Shown here piece by piece: positions 6,937 through 15,012 of a stretch of DNA of 20,071 bases. A program made the translations under genes and the position numbers. The stretch's first letter is position 1. Each line of letters starts with the position of its first letter. The stretch comes from JBCCRH01 sp039208045 (GTDB taxonomy: Bacteria > Bacteroidota > Bacteroidia > Chitinophagales > Saprospiraceae), in contig JBCCRH010000054.1 of assembly GCA_039208045.1 (NCBI GenBank), positions 1 through 20,071 of the forward strand, given 5' to 3'. The notes beneath the pieces are model-generated. The model was given only the letters and a program-made list of their open reading frames with translations, did not search any database and was not told the origin of the DNA.

Positions 6937-8138
6937 TCAAAAAGTCTTAATTGTGGATCGTCCTTGGGCTTGGCGAAACCATCTACAGTTCGCCCGCCAT
7001 ATTTCCAGGATTCCTTTCGCTCCTTTTCCAGCAGCTTGTCTAATTTTTCGATGGGCCTAAATCCCTGTTCTGCGCGCTGGGCTAGCTCGCTGAGCTTAGC
7101 GATAGCTTGGTGCTTGTCGGTTTGCCCAATTTTAGCGCGTTCCACAGCAGATTTTAGCGTAGAGATCGTCTCGTCATACACGTGAGTCGGAACAGGGAAC
7201 GGTTTGCCACTCTTACCGCCATGTGCGAAGGAGTAGCGGGCAGGATCGCTAAAGCGGGTGGGGGTGCCGTGAATCACTTCACTTACTAAAGCTAGCGATT
7301 GCAGGGTGCGCGGGCCGAGGCCTTTGAGTAGTAGCAGCTCCTCAAAACCATTCACTTCTTGTTCTTGCGCGAGCCAGAGGATACTCCCCAGGCGTTTTAG
7401 ATCGACATCTTTGGCTTTAATATCGCAGTATTTGGGGAGCTGCATTTTGGGCACTTCGTTTAGGATGTGCACTGGTTTTTCTTTGGTCAAGCCTAAAATG
7501 CCTGCTTGTGCTGGGGTGGCGCCTTGATCGACCAAATTGAGTATTTGCCCCTGAGGCTCCCCACAAATTGCTTTGTGCGGCTCCACGATAAACGAATCGA
7601 TGCCCTCAGAATGCCAGTGATACCGACGTGCGCTGCGATCCTCCGGACGCATCCCCTGCTGAATGACCGTCCAGTCGCCATCTTTACTTACAATAAAACT
7701 ATGAATGTACAGCTGAAAACCATCCTGAATGGCGGTATTATCTACTTTTGCGCTAAGCTTACTACAACGCGCCAACTGCGCCCCATCCAAGCCCGTCCGA
7801 TCGCCAATACGCATTAGCTCTTGGGGCGTCTTGATAGAATGCTTGCCTTTTCCACCACATACATACAAGCCCAAGGAATGAGCATGTGGGTTGAGTGCGA
7901 TTTTCAAGGCACGAAGTACCGCAGTAGTCACCCCCGAAGAGTTCCAGTCCATCCCAATGACCGCTCCAAAGCTCTGAAACCAAAAGGGGTCGGAGAGTCG
8001 ACTCAGAAAGCCTTTTGGGCCATGCTCCACCAAAATAGCCTCCACGATCCCCAAGCTGAGCTTTACCATACGCTCAAACAACCAGGGAGGAATACTCCCA
8101 CCCATCAGTGCCAAATCTGCCTTTCCTGAGTGTTCCAT
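6933..8138 (-). CDS. DUF763 domain protein with helix-hairpin-helix-like motif
   Basis: A full-length (401 aa) member of the uncharacterised DUF763 family (PF05559), found in archaea and bacteria. Diagnostic segments are SGKADLALMGGSIPPWLFERM (from residue 4), RLSDPFWFQSFGAVIGMDWNSSG (47-69), LYVCGGKGKHSIKTP (91-105) and RYSFAHGGKSGKPFPVP (301-317). Residues 269-286 (LLLKGLGPRTLQSLALVS) look like a helix-hairpin-helix, so nucleic-acid binding is a fair guess. The conserved His, Cys, Asp and Glu residues could form a catalytic site, but none has been assigned. It is translated just after the DUF1015 gene with a five-base gap, so the two form one operon. The pairing is not explained by known biochemistry. 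Confidence 0.9.
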   Translation of the reverse strand: MEHSGKADLALMGGSIPPWLFERMVKLSLGIVEAILVEHGPKGFLSRLSDPFWFQSFGAVIGMDWNSSGVTTAVLRALKIALNPHAHSLGLYVCGGKGKHSIKTPQELMRIGDRTGLDGAQLARCSKLSAKVDNTAIQDGFQLYIHSFIVSKDGDWTVIQQGMRPEDRSARRYHWHSEGIDSFIVEPHKAICGEPQGQILNLVDQGATPAQAGILGLTKEKPVHILNEVPKMQLPKYCDIKAKDVDLKRLGSILWLAQEQEVNGFEELLLLKGLGPRTLQSLALVSEVIHGTPTRFSDPARYSFAHGGKSGKPFPVPTHVYDETISTLKSAVERAKIGQTDKHQAIAKLSELAQRAEQGFRPIEKLDKLLEKERKESWKYGGRTVDGFAKPKDDPQLRLFD

Positions 8139-8143
8139 CTTTT

Positions 8144-9253
8144 TTAATAATCTTTTACAACTAGCCCATTTTTCATGCGCGGCTCAAACCAGGTGGACTT
8201 AGGTGGTAAGGCCTTCCCTTCATCGGCTAACTCAATAAGTTCCTCCAAGCTCACTGGCGGCAGACAGAATCCAACTTGCGTATTCGACTTATTCACCTTG
8301 CGCTCAATTCCTACCGTCCCTTTAGGCCCTTCCACGTATTGTATCCTCGAATCGTTTCGCACATTCTTAATACCGATAATCTTCTTGAGCACCAGTTCAT
8401 CTAGCAGTTGCGTATCGAGTACTACCGCTTTTTTTTGGTAGCGCTTGAGCACTTCTGACCTCCATTTCAGCCGAAACCAATTCTTCTGAAGATACATATG
8501 GATATGAAACTTCTTGCTTGGCTTGCGACCGTTCTTCAGTAGTTTAATGTCAAATAGGCGAGATAGTTTAGCCATAAATACACTTACTGGCAATTCATTG
8601 AGCCCATCCACTATACGATTAAAATCGTGTATTTCAATGTCTGTGCTTGGGAATAGAGCGCACAACAACTGATCGAAGGCAGCTTCATTTACTTTTTCTT
8701 GCTTTCGCTCAAACATCAAGGCAGTGGTGGACGTGCGGTGGTGGCCATCCGCGATGTAGGTGTGCGGTACTGCTTTCGCAAAAAGCTGCTGTAAATGCTG
8801 TATATCAGCTCCTTCAGCAACCTCCCACAGTAGGTGCTCTTGTTGGTCGTTGTCAAAAAGAAAACGCATAAAAGGGGCTTTGCCCTCAATATACTGAGCA
8901 GTCCAGGCATTGATAGACGCCTGAGCGGGATAGGTAAGCAGTATCGGCTTCACCGTTGCCCTCCTGCCCAGTAGCAGCTGAACCTGCTTTTGCTCTTTGG
9001 CAGCCAACGTTTGTTCGTGCTTTCGAATATGCCCCTCCAGGTAATCCTGAATAGCAGTGCATGCAATGAGGCCCGTGTAAGCACGCCCAAGCGTTCTGAT
9101 CTGATAGACATAGAGCGCTTCTTGTGCATTTTTGTTAAAAAAACCACTCTTGAAATAATCGGGATATTCTTCCTTTACCGTATCAAAAAAGGAATCAGCG
9201 GAAGTGATGAGCTCTAGCTCAGGGAGTACAGCTTGAAAAGGATTTATTCGCAT
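8144..9253 (-). CDS. DUF1015 family protein
   Basis: A 369-residue member of DUF1015 (PF06245). Hallmarks are the N-terminal INPFQAVLP, GHIRKHEQT (about 74-82), TYIADGHHRTSTTALM (about 165-180) and the C-terminal GFCLPPVSLEELIELADEG ... LPPKSTWFEPRMKNGLV. The DGHHR motif resembles the ligand-binding turn of ParB/sulfiredoxin-like folds. From memory, relatives in other Bacteroidota lie near serA and serC, suggesting a link to serine metabolism, but those genes are not here. The ORF is open further upstream (to 9469), but the family N-terminus begins at ATG 9253, and a TAnnTTTG box ends three bases before it. First gene of a leftward pair with DUF763. Confidence 0.9.
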   Translation of the reverse strand: MRINPFQAVLPELELITSADSFFDTVKEEYPDYFKSGFFNKNAQEALYVYQIRTLGRAYTGLIACTAIQDYLEGHIRKHEQTLAAKEQKQVQLLLGRRATVKPILLTYPAQASINAWTAQYIEGKAPFMRFLFDNDQQEHLLWEVAEGADIQHLQQLFAKAVPHTYIADGHHRTSTTALMFERKQEKVNEAAFDQLLCALFPSTDIEIHDFNRIVDGLNELPVSVFMAKLSRLFDIKLLKNGRKPSKKFHIHMYLQKNWFRLKWRSEVLKRYQKKAVVLDTQLLDELVLKKIIGIKNVRNDSRIQYVEGPKGTVGIERKVNKSNTQVGFCLPPVSLEELIELADEGKALPPKSTWFEPRMKNGLVVKDY

Positions 9254-9618
9254 GCGCAAACATACAAAAAAGAAAAGCGCAGCAGAACGACCTACTACAC
9301 TTTTCGGAAAAACTAAACCCCAGTTATTACTCTTTATGGCTCTAAGTAAAATGTAGGGATCGTAATTCCTCGTTTGTGAAACGCCCTTCAATCTTGCAAT
9401 ATTGCAAACCGCACCATTTTTTTTGTGCTTTTTTGATTGGCTGTAATAAAAATACTCAATACCAGCCAATTACAGAACTGCTCTAGTTAACTTTTTTTTA
9501 AAAAATCCGTTTTGTGCTTTAATTGTCTGCTCATAACTTATTGTAAAATGTACACTATTTAGCAAATAGTCGTATTTTGGGTGGTAATGAGCACAAACTA
9601 TTCAAAATATTAGACGAC
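9254..9618. promoter_or_regulatory. Divergent intergenic region with two symmetric operator-like sites
   Basis: This stretch separates the divergent DUF1015 and GH57 genes. It contains a perfect 14-bp palindrome TTGCAATATTGCAA (9394-9407) and a perfect dyad ACTATTT-AGC-AAATAGT (9554-9570). The dyad is directly followed by TATTTTGG (9574-9581), a one-mismatch -7 box for the GH57 gene. The symmetry suggests binding by dimeric regulators; no regulator gene is present in the window. Confidence 0.4.
9257..9264 (-). promoter_or_regulatory. Candidate -7 promoter box of the DUF1015-DUF763 operon
   Basis: The minus strand reads TATGTTTG, an exact TAnnTTTG match that ends three bases before the ATG. 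Twenty bases upstream lies TTC, a poor -33 element. As with rpe, the implied transcript would begin at or within a base or two of the start codon. Confidence 0.4.
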
Positions 9619-12051
9619 ATGGGCGCCCAACAAAAATATGTATGTATACATGGCCATTTTTATCAACCACCCCGAGAAAATGCTTGGCTAGAGGTAGTAG
9701 AAATGCAAGATTCTGCCGCTCCCTTCCACGATTGGAACGAGCGCATCAACTTTGAGTGCTACTCTCCCAATCACGCTGCGCGCATATTAGATCATGCCCA
9801 GCAGATCATCAAAATCGTGAACAACTATACCAAGATTAGCTTCAATTTTGGGCCCACCCTACTCTCCTGGATGGAACTGGCAGACCCTAGAGCCTACCAA
9901 GCCATTCTTGATGCCGACAAAAGAAGCCAAGAGCTATACAATGGCCACGGCTGTGCTATTGCACAAGTGCATAGCCACTTGATTTTGCCCCTTGCTAATC
10001 AGAAAGATAAGGAGACACAAGTGATGTGGGGCATCAGAGATTTTGAATACCGCTTTAAGCGAAAACCGGAGGGAATTTGGCTATCAGAAACAGCAGTAGA
10101 CACAGAAACCCTAGAAGTCTTAGCACAATACGGCATAAAGTACACCATCCTAGCACCACGCCAAGCTAAAGCAGTTAGAAGAGTTGGAGAGAAGCATTGG
10201 CATCAACTACCGCATGATAGTGTGGATAGCCGACGCCCGTATCTTGTCAATTTGCCTTCCGGCAGAACGATTAGCGTGTTCTTTTATCACGGTGGTATCG
10301 CGCAAGGTGTGGCGTTCGATGGCCTTCTCAATAATGGTAAGCATTTTGCGCAGCAATTTATCAATGCCTTTGATAATCGTTCGGAGCCTCAGCTGGTACA
10401 TATCGCTACGGATGGAGAAAGCTATGGCCATCACCATCGTCGCGGCGAGATGGCGCTAGCGGACTGCATTCAGAGCTTGGAGGATCACCCAGGAATAACC
10501 CTTACTAATTATGGAGATTTCTTGGAGCAGTTCCCACCCACCTACGAGATTCAGATCCATGAAAATAGCTCGTGGAGCTGTGTGCATGGGGTGGAGCGCT
10601 GGCGCTCGAATTGTGGGTGCCACACGGGAGGGCAGCCAGGCTGGGACCAGCGTTGGCGAAAGCCCCTGCGGGATACGCTCAATTGGCTTAGGGATGAGCT
10701 GATCCCAATCTATGAAAAAATGGCGGGCAAATATATTCGGGATGTATGGAGTGCTCGTAATGACTATATTAATACCTTACTTAATAGGACGATTGCCTCA
10801 CAAGATGCCTTTGTGGAGCGCCATGCTATACGTCCGTTAAAAGAAGCGGAAAAGACGGATTTGTTCCGGCTGATGGAGATGCAGCGCCATGCCATGCTGA
10901 TGTTTACCAGCTGCGGGTGGTTCTTCAATGAAATCTCGGGCATAGAAACGGACCAAATTCTACAGTATGCCAACCGCGCCATCTACTACGCCAATCAGGT
11001 ATCCGGCCTCGATTTTCACCCTGAGTTTTTAGAGCGCCTTAAAAATACCCCTAGTAACATCCACAAGGATGGATCAGTGAGTTACCTCAAAAATGTGACG
11101 CCTGCGCGGGTCGATCTTGTGCGGGTGGGTATGCATTATGCGGCTTCTTCGCTCTTTGAAGAGTATCCAGAAGAATTAGAATTCTTCAACTACATCGCCA
11201 AAAGCAAGCAGTTTCACCGCTATGAGGCCGGTAACCAAATGCTTGCCTACGGCAAGACTATGATCAAATCGAAAATTACGCGTTCAGAAAAGCACTTCAG
11301 CTTTGCAGTGCTCTACCTGGGGCAGCAGAATATTATTGGTAATATTTCGATCAATATGTCTGAAGATCAATTCGAGGAAATGGCAGAGAAGTTGAAGTTG
11401 GCCTTTTTTAGTACCAACCTAGGCGAAGTCATTGGGCACATGCAGTCCTATTTCGCGTCAGAGAAGTATACCATCTGGCACCTCTTTAGAGATGAAAAGC
11501 GAAAAATTCTAAAGCAGATCACTGACAAAAGCCTCGATCAAGTTGAAAAGGCTTTCCGCGAAATCTATAATGATAACTACCAGCTGATGACGGGCATTGC
11601 GCAGAGCGATATTCCGGTTCCTGCTGCCTACAGTAGCGCGGTAGAGTTTATTATCAATAATGATCTCCGAGAGTATTTCAATAGCGGTAATTTATCTAAT
11701 ACCCGCGAGTTTAAGCGCCTGGCTAATGAATTGAAGAAGTGGAAAGTGAAGCTTACCGATGTGCAAGGCTTTAAATTAGCGGTGAGTGAACGCATCTTTT
11801 CCGAGCTGCAAGTGCTCAAAGCTCAGCAAATACCGCAAGAAAGGCTGGTTCAATTAGTCAATATTCTAGAAATCTTGAAAGAGCTGAAAGTAGACCTCAA
11901 TTTTTGGAAAGCCCAAAACTTGTACTACTCTATGCTTCAGGATATTAAAAAGGAGGTACTTTCCGTTGAAGCTACTACGAGTACGCTCTTCTTACACTTG
12001 GGGAGCTTATTAAGTGTGCGGGCAGATTTGCCGGTGGTGGCGGAAGCTTAA
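9619..12051 (+). CDS. Glycoside hydrolase family 57 protein with DUF3536 domain
   Basis: An 810-residue cytoplasmic protein, probably acting on alpha-glucans. The N-terminal GH57 barrel shows motif 1 HGHFYQPPRE (11-20), a second motif around GCAIAQVHSH (111-120), GIWLSETAVD (152-161, with Glu157 in the nucleophile position) and ATDGESYGHH (263-272, with Asp265 as the likely acid). The distinctive SSWSCVHGVERW...CGC segment (317-335) and the long helical C-terminus (about 370-800) match the GH57-DUF3536 architecture. An in-frame TTG at 9577 would extend the protein by 14 residues, but ATG 9619 starts right before the conserved first strand. The exact reaction (amylase, transferase or branching) cannot be told from sequence alone. 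Its stop directly abuts the stop of the convergent DUF1573 gene. Confidence 0.92.
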   Translation: MGAQQKYVCIHGHFYQPPRENAWLEVVEMQDSAAPFHDWNERINFECYSPNHAARILDHAQQIIKIVNNYTKISFNFGPTLLSWMELADPRAYQAILDADKRSQELYNGHGCAIAQVHSHLILPLANQKDKETQVMWGIRDFEYRFKRKPEGIWLSETAVDTETLEVLAQYGIKYTILAPRQAKAVRRVGEKHWHQLPHDSVDSRRPYLVNLPSGRTISVFFYHGGIAQGVAFDGLLNNGKHFAQQFINAFDNRSEPQLVHIATDGESYGHHHRRGEMALADCIQSLEDHPGITLTNYGDFLEQFPPTYEIQIHENSSWSCVHGVERWRSNCGCHTGGQPGWDQRWRKPLRDTLNWLRDELIPIYEKMAGKYIRDVWSARNDYINTLLNRTIASQDAFVERHAIRPLKEAEKTDLFRLMEMQRHAMLMFTSCGWFFNEISGIETDQILQYANRAIYYANQVSGLDFHPEFLERLKNTPSNIHKDGSVSYLKNVTPARVDLVRVGMHYAASSLFEEYPEELEFFNYIAKSKQFHRYEAGNQMLAYGKTMIKSKITRSEKHFSFAVLYLGQQNIIGNISINMSEDQFEEMAEKLKLAFFSTNLGEVIGHMQSYFASEKYTIWHLFRDEKRKILKQITDKSLDQVEKAFREIYNDNYQLMTGIAQSDIPVPAAYSSAVEFIINNDLREYFNSGNLSNTREFKRLANELKKWKVKLTDVQGFKLAVSERIFSELQVLKAQQIPQERLVQLVNILEILKELKVDLNFWKAQNLYYSMLQDIKKEVLSVEATTSTLFLHLGSLLSVRADLPVVAEA

Positions 12052-12417
12052 TTATTCCTCCACTACTTCTCCTAGAATGACCAATTTTTCGGCTTTTCGC
12101 TGGCCGCTAAAGTACACTTTGGTTCTTTTTTCGAAATAGCCCTTTTTCTTGGCACTAAATTCGAGATTGATCACTCCGATGGAGTCGGGTAAGATAGGGG
12201 TTTCTACCCAATCGGGAGCGGTGCAGCCACATTCGGTACGCACGTTATCGATAATGATAGGTTCGGCACTGATATTTTTAAACTCAAAAGCGACACTCAC
12301 CCGTTCATTATGCTGTACCACCCCAAAATCGTGCTCTAATGGAGTAAGCCACGCTACTTTTGAATCAGCACTATAGAAAGCCAAGAAAACGATAAGGCAG
12401 TACTTGATAGCTGTCAT
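12052..12417 (-). CDS. DUF1573 domain protein, exported
   Basis: A 121-residue protein with an N-terminal hydrophobic signal (TAIKYCLIVFLAFYSADS) followed by one DUF1573 (PF07610) immunoglobulin-like domain. Typical features are HDFGVVQHNERVSVAFEFKN (29-48), the TECGCTAPDW turn (61-70) with its two cysteines, and the strand pattern INLEFSAKKKGYFEKRTKVYF. Such single-domain proteins are very common in Bacteroidota and are thought to be periplasmic or surface structural modules; no activity is known. It starts one base after the stop of the DUF2452 gene (TAA-C-ATG), so the two are translationally coupled. Confidence 0.9.
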   Translation of the reverse strand: MTAIKYCLIVFLAFYSADSKVAWLTPLEHDFGVVQHNERVSVAFEFKNISAEPIIIDNVRTECGCTAPDWVETPILPDSIGVINLEFSAKKKGYFEKRTKVYFSGQRKAEKLVILGEVVEE

Positions 12418-12418
12418 G

Positions 12419-12880
12419 TTAAAATATTTCTGAAGATTTTTCCAAAATCTCCCACGTATGATCCGCTAGCATTTTCACGGTAGCCACAAATTCATAGGGC
12501 GAATTGAGCCCCCATTCTTTTGGCCCCACCATCGATAAAACATATTTGCCATTAGAGCGCCGATACAGATGGTAGGTAAAGCTAATCAAAGGCTCAAAGT
12601 TCATCTCTGCCCCGTAAATCTGCTCTGATATCTGCACCCGATCATGAATTGACTTTGCTTGCTGTGCTAATAGCTCTATCTGCTGCTTGATCTGGTCGAG
12701 CTGCAAGTCCGTCTGTTCGTACATCGCACTTACTGCGCGGCCTTTCACTCGTCCTTTATCAATAGGCTTAATGACTGCTCCGCCCACAGTGTGCGCATAG
12801 GGCAGCAAGTGGGGATTTTCCGCAATCTTATCCGGATCAATAGGATTAATAAATTCTTTTTGTTCTTTTTCTTCTGCCAT
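12419..12880 (-). CDS. DUF2452 domain protein
   Basis: A 153-residue cytoplasmic protein matching DUF2452 (PF10504): FINPIDPDKIAENPHLLPYAHTVGGAVIKP near the N-terminus, then a helix LQLDQIKQQIELLAQQAKSI. The C-terminal block contains FTYHLYRRSNGKYVLSMVGPKEW. The family appears in bacteria and some eukaryotes and has no assigned function. The ORF can be opened at a GTG at 12907, but ATG 12880 (MAEEKEQKEF) is preferred and lies about 28 bases from the start site predicted by the TAGATTTG box. First gene of a two-gene leftward operon with the DUF1573 protein. Confidence 0.88.
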   Translation of the reverse strand: MAEEKEQKEFINPIDPDKIAENPHLLPYAHTVGGAVIKPIDKGRVKGRAVSAMYEQTDLQLDQIKQQIELLAQQAKSIHDRVQISEQIYGAEMNFEPLISFTYHLYRRSNGKYVLSMVGPKEWGLNSPYEFVATVKMLADHTWEILEKSSEIF

Positions 12881-12912
12881 AACTGGTTCACCAAAAGTGA
12901 CACGCACGATGT

Positions 12913-12920
12913 CAAATCTA
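12913..12920 (-). promoter_or_regulatory. Candidate -7 promoter box of the DUF2452-DUF1573 operon
   Basis: The minus strand reads TAGATTTG, an exact TAnnTTTG match, 32 bases before ATG 12880. A TTGG sits only 14 bases upstream of the box, too close for a standard -33 element. Confidence 0.4.
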
Positions 12921-12980
12921 GTACCCTAACAGACCAACTTGTAATTGGTTTGTCATGTGCCTGTTTGGATTGCAAACAAG

Positions 12981-13013
12981 TACGCCGAGTAAGGAAGTTT
13001 CCCACTCGGCGTA
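12981..13013. terminator. Strong hairpin between the coiled-coil gene and the DUF2452 operon
   Basis: A perfect 10-bp stem TACGCCGAGT (12981-12990) / ACTCGGCGTA (13004-13013) around a 13-base loop, located 31 bases past the stop of the leftward coiled-coil gene. On the minus strand it is followed by CTTGTTTGC, not a pure T-run; the plus strand has a T-rich TTATTTAATTT. It probably terminates the leftward transcript or protects its 3' end. Confidence 0.55.
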
Positions 13014-13044
13014 TTATTTAATTTACATAGTTCGTATCAATCGG

Positions 13045-14058
13045 TTACTTCAGGCGGAAGTCTCCCTTACCTGCCAAGTAGCCTTTATTGTAAATTTCTA
13101 CCTGGTAGTTGCCCTCCATAAACTGTGTGCCTGGCGCCCAGTTTAAGCAGAGGTTCTTTGCTTCGCGATTGTAGCTTGCTTCCTTGATGGCAGTGTAGCG
13201 CACCTCGTCGCCACCTTCCGTACGTGCTAGTACACCAGAACCCAAGCCCTCAATGGCCATGGTCTGCCCAGAAGGCTCGATAATACGGATGTAGAATTCT
13301 TCTTTACCTGCTTCTGTCACATCATTCACCTCCGTATTGAAGCAAACTTGTAGCTGGTCGATGTTCTTAGCTTTACGGCGACGTACTGATTTGCCGCTGC
13401 TCTTTTTCATGTACCCTTTCACCTCAATTTCGTTCACCTTCACTACGGAAGCTTCTGTTACTTTGGCAGAAAGCGCCGCTTTTTCGGTTTCCAGATTTTC
13501 TTTTTCGCTTACCAACTCAGCTTTTGCCATATTGAGTTCTTCGTTTTGCTGCAATTGCTGATCTAGGTTAGAAGTAAGGCTTTCGTTCTCTTCCGTTAGT
13601 TGAGAAGTGCGAGCCGTTAGCTCTTCGTTCTCTTGGCGAAGCTGATTGATTTCAGCTAAGTACTGATCTACTTTTGCCGAAAGGCGCTTCATTTCTTTAC
13701 GCGCTTTTCCTAGCTGGTTAGAATCTTTGATTAAAGATGCAATGCGATCTTTTTGTCCTTTCAGCTCTTCTTTTTGCTGATCGATCAGGGCATTCAGCTC
13801 TTCATTGCTGCCGCGCATTTCTTCTAATTCGCCAAGCGCTTCATAGTACTGTTCTTCTAATTCTGCTTTTAACTGTTGTGATTCATCTAACTGGGCGTTC
13901 AGTTCTGTCTTCTCTTTGCTGTCTTTCATTTTGCTGACCAGCAAAAAGGCATTTACCCCCAGTAAAGCCACAATGATAACTGCTGCAATAGCAATGATCC
14001 GTTGTTTAGAATTGTCTGGCTTTGAAGATGGAGTTGGACTTGAACTGTTCGTTGACAT
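13045..14058 (-). CDS. Membrane-anchored coiled-coil protein with C-terminal beta domain
   Basis: A 337-residue protein of unknown function. A short Ser/Pro-rich cytoplasmic start (1-19) precedes one transmembrane helix (about 20-42, IIAIAAVIIVALLGVNAFLL). A long Glu/Gln/Leu-rich coiled coil follows (about 45-205), and then a globular, strand-rich domain (about 210-337) containing LQVCFNTEVNDV, EEFYIRIIEPSG and GNYQVEIYNKGYLAGKGDFRL. With the N-terminus inside, the coiled coil and beta domain would project into the periplasm. Automated annotation may label it an SMC-like protein because of the coiled coil, but there is no ATPase head. It is transcribed alone, divergent from the exonuclease gene. 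Confidence 0.75.
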   Translation of the reverse strand: MSTNSSSPTPSSKPDNSKQRIIAIAAVIIVALLGVNAFLLVSKMKDSKEKTELNAQLDESQQLKAELEEQYYEALGELEEMRGSNEELNALIDQQKEELKGQKDRIASLIKDSNQLGKARKEMKRLSAKVDQYLAEINQLRQENEELTARTSQLTEENESLTSNLDQQLQQNEELNMAKAELVSEKENLETEKAALSAKVTEASVVKVNEIEVKGYMKKSSGKSVRRRKAKNIDQLQVCFNTEVNDVTEAGKEEFYIRIIEPSGQTMAIEGLGSGVLARTEGGDEVRYTAIKEASYNREAKNLCLNWAPGTQFMEGNYQVEIYNKGYLAGKGDFRLK

Positions 14059-14250
14059 AATGATTTAAGGTTTTGTTTTAAAATTTTACCATGAGAGTAT
14101 ACCGAACACAACTTGGTTTTCAAACTACTTTGGTACAGTATAGATACCACACAAAACGGCAAGCAATTTTATAAAATTGCCTCGATTGTTAACAAAATTA
14201 ATATTTTTAACCTTGGTATCCCTATTTTTTGGTGTCCAAAAAGAATACAC
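14059..14250. promoter_or_regulatory. Divergent promoter region, coiled-coil gene and exonuclease
   Basis: 192 bases that must carry both promoters. CTATTTTTTGG (from about 14222) is close to a -7 box for the exonuclease gene, about 20 bases before its ATG. No convincing box was found for the leftward gene. The exonuclease frame is open through part of this region from a TTG at 14113, but the translated extension has no family similarity I recognise. Confidence 0.3.
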
Positions 14251-15012
14251 ATGCTTGAGAATGTAGACATCGCCAGAGTCCTTTTTTTAGATATAGAAAC
14301 CGTATCAGTCGTAAGTAGTTATGAAGAGCTCTCCCCTCCTTTGCAGCAATTGTGGCAAGTAAAATGCCGCCAAATCTTACGCAAACCCGCCGAAGAAATT
14401 ACCGAAGAAATAGCCACCGAATTATTTCCCGAAAAAGCCGGCATCTACGCCGAATTTGGAAAAATTGTCTGCATCTCCGTCGGCGTAGTCCGCAGAAATA
14501 AAAGCGACAAGCAGCTGCACGTCCGCTTAAAATCATTCGCCAATAAAGACGAAAAGATACTACTCACTGAGTTTAGCGAACTAGTAGAACAGTACTACAA
14601 CAACCCCAACGTCCACTACTTCTGCGGCCACAACATCAAAGAATTTGACATCCCCTACATCTGCCGCCGCCTGGTCATCAACCAACTCCCCTTCCCCAAG
14701 CCCCTCCAAATTGCAGGCAAAAAACCCTGGGAAACCAAGCACTTCCTCGACACCCTAGAATTCTGGAAGTTCGGCGACTACAAAAACTACACTTCCCTCA
14801 AACTCCTCGCCGCCATCCTCGATTTCCCCTCTCCCAAAGACGACATAGACGGCAGCGAAGTCGGCCGCGTCTTCTGGCAAGAGGATGAACTGGATCGCAT
14901 CGCGCTCTACTGCGAAAAAGATGTCCTAGCTACGGTGCAGCTGTTTCTGCGCTATTGCCGTATGCCGATTTTGGAGGAGGAGCAGGTGTCGCATGTGGGG
15001 AGGGAGGAGTGA
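14251..15012 (+). CDS. Predicted 3'-5' exonuclease, PolB-like (DNA_pol_B_exo2)
   Basis: A 253-residue stand-alone DEDD exonuclease of the PF10108 type, related to the proofreading domain of family B polymerases. Motif I is LFLDIET (11-17, Asp14 and Glu16). Motif II is CGHNIKEFDIPYICRRL (125-141, Asp133). Motif III is YCEKDVLAT (220-228, Tyr220 and Asp224). All four metal-binding acids are present, so it should be active on DNA or RNA ends. The middle of the gene uses strikingly many C-ending codons compared with the genes to its left. ATG 14251 is chosen because motif I begins eleven residues later. A G-rich repeat starts immediately after the stop codon. Confidence 0.92.
   Translation: MLENVDIARVLFLDIETVSVVSSYEELSPPLQQLWQVKCRQILRKPAEEITEEIATELFPEKAGIYAEFGKIVCISVGVVRRNKSDKQLHVRLKSFANKDEKILLTEFSELVEQYYNNPNVHYFCGHNIKEFDIPYICRRLVINQLPFPKPLQIAGKKPWETKHFLDTLEFWKFGDYKNYTSLKLLAAILDFPSPKDDIDGSEVGRVFWQEDELDRIALYCEKDVLATVQLFLRYCRMPILEEEQVSHVGREE

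Noticed and set aside
7762..8129. Open frames on both strands within the DUF763 gene
   Set aside because: They are shadows of the well-conserved DUF763 reading frame and show no family features.
9254..9469. N-terminal extension of the DUF1015 protein
   Set aside because: The family N-terminus (RINPFQA) begins right after ATG 9253, and a promoter box lies within the supposed extension.
13045..14058. SMC-like chromosome segregation protein
   Set aside because: Only the coiled coil is similar; there is no nucleotide-binding head or hinge, and a transmembrane helix is present.
14113..14250. TTG-initiated N-terminal extension of the exonuclease
   Set aside because: The extension is low-complexity and AT-rich with no family similarity, while ATG 14251 precedes motif I at the usual distance.
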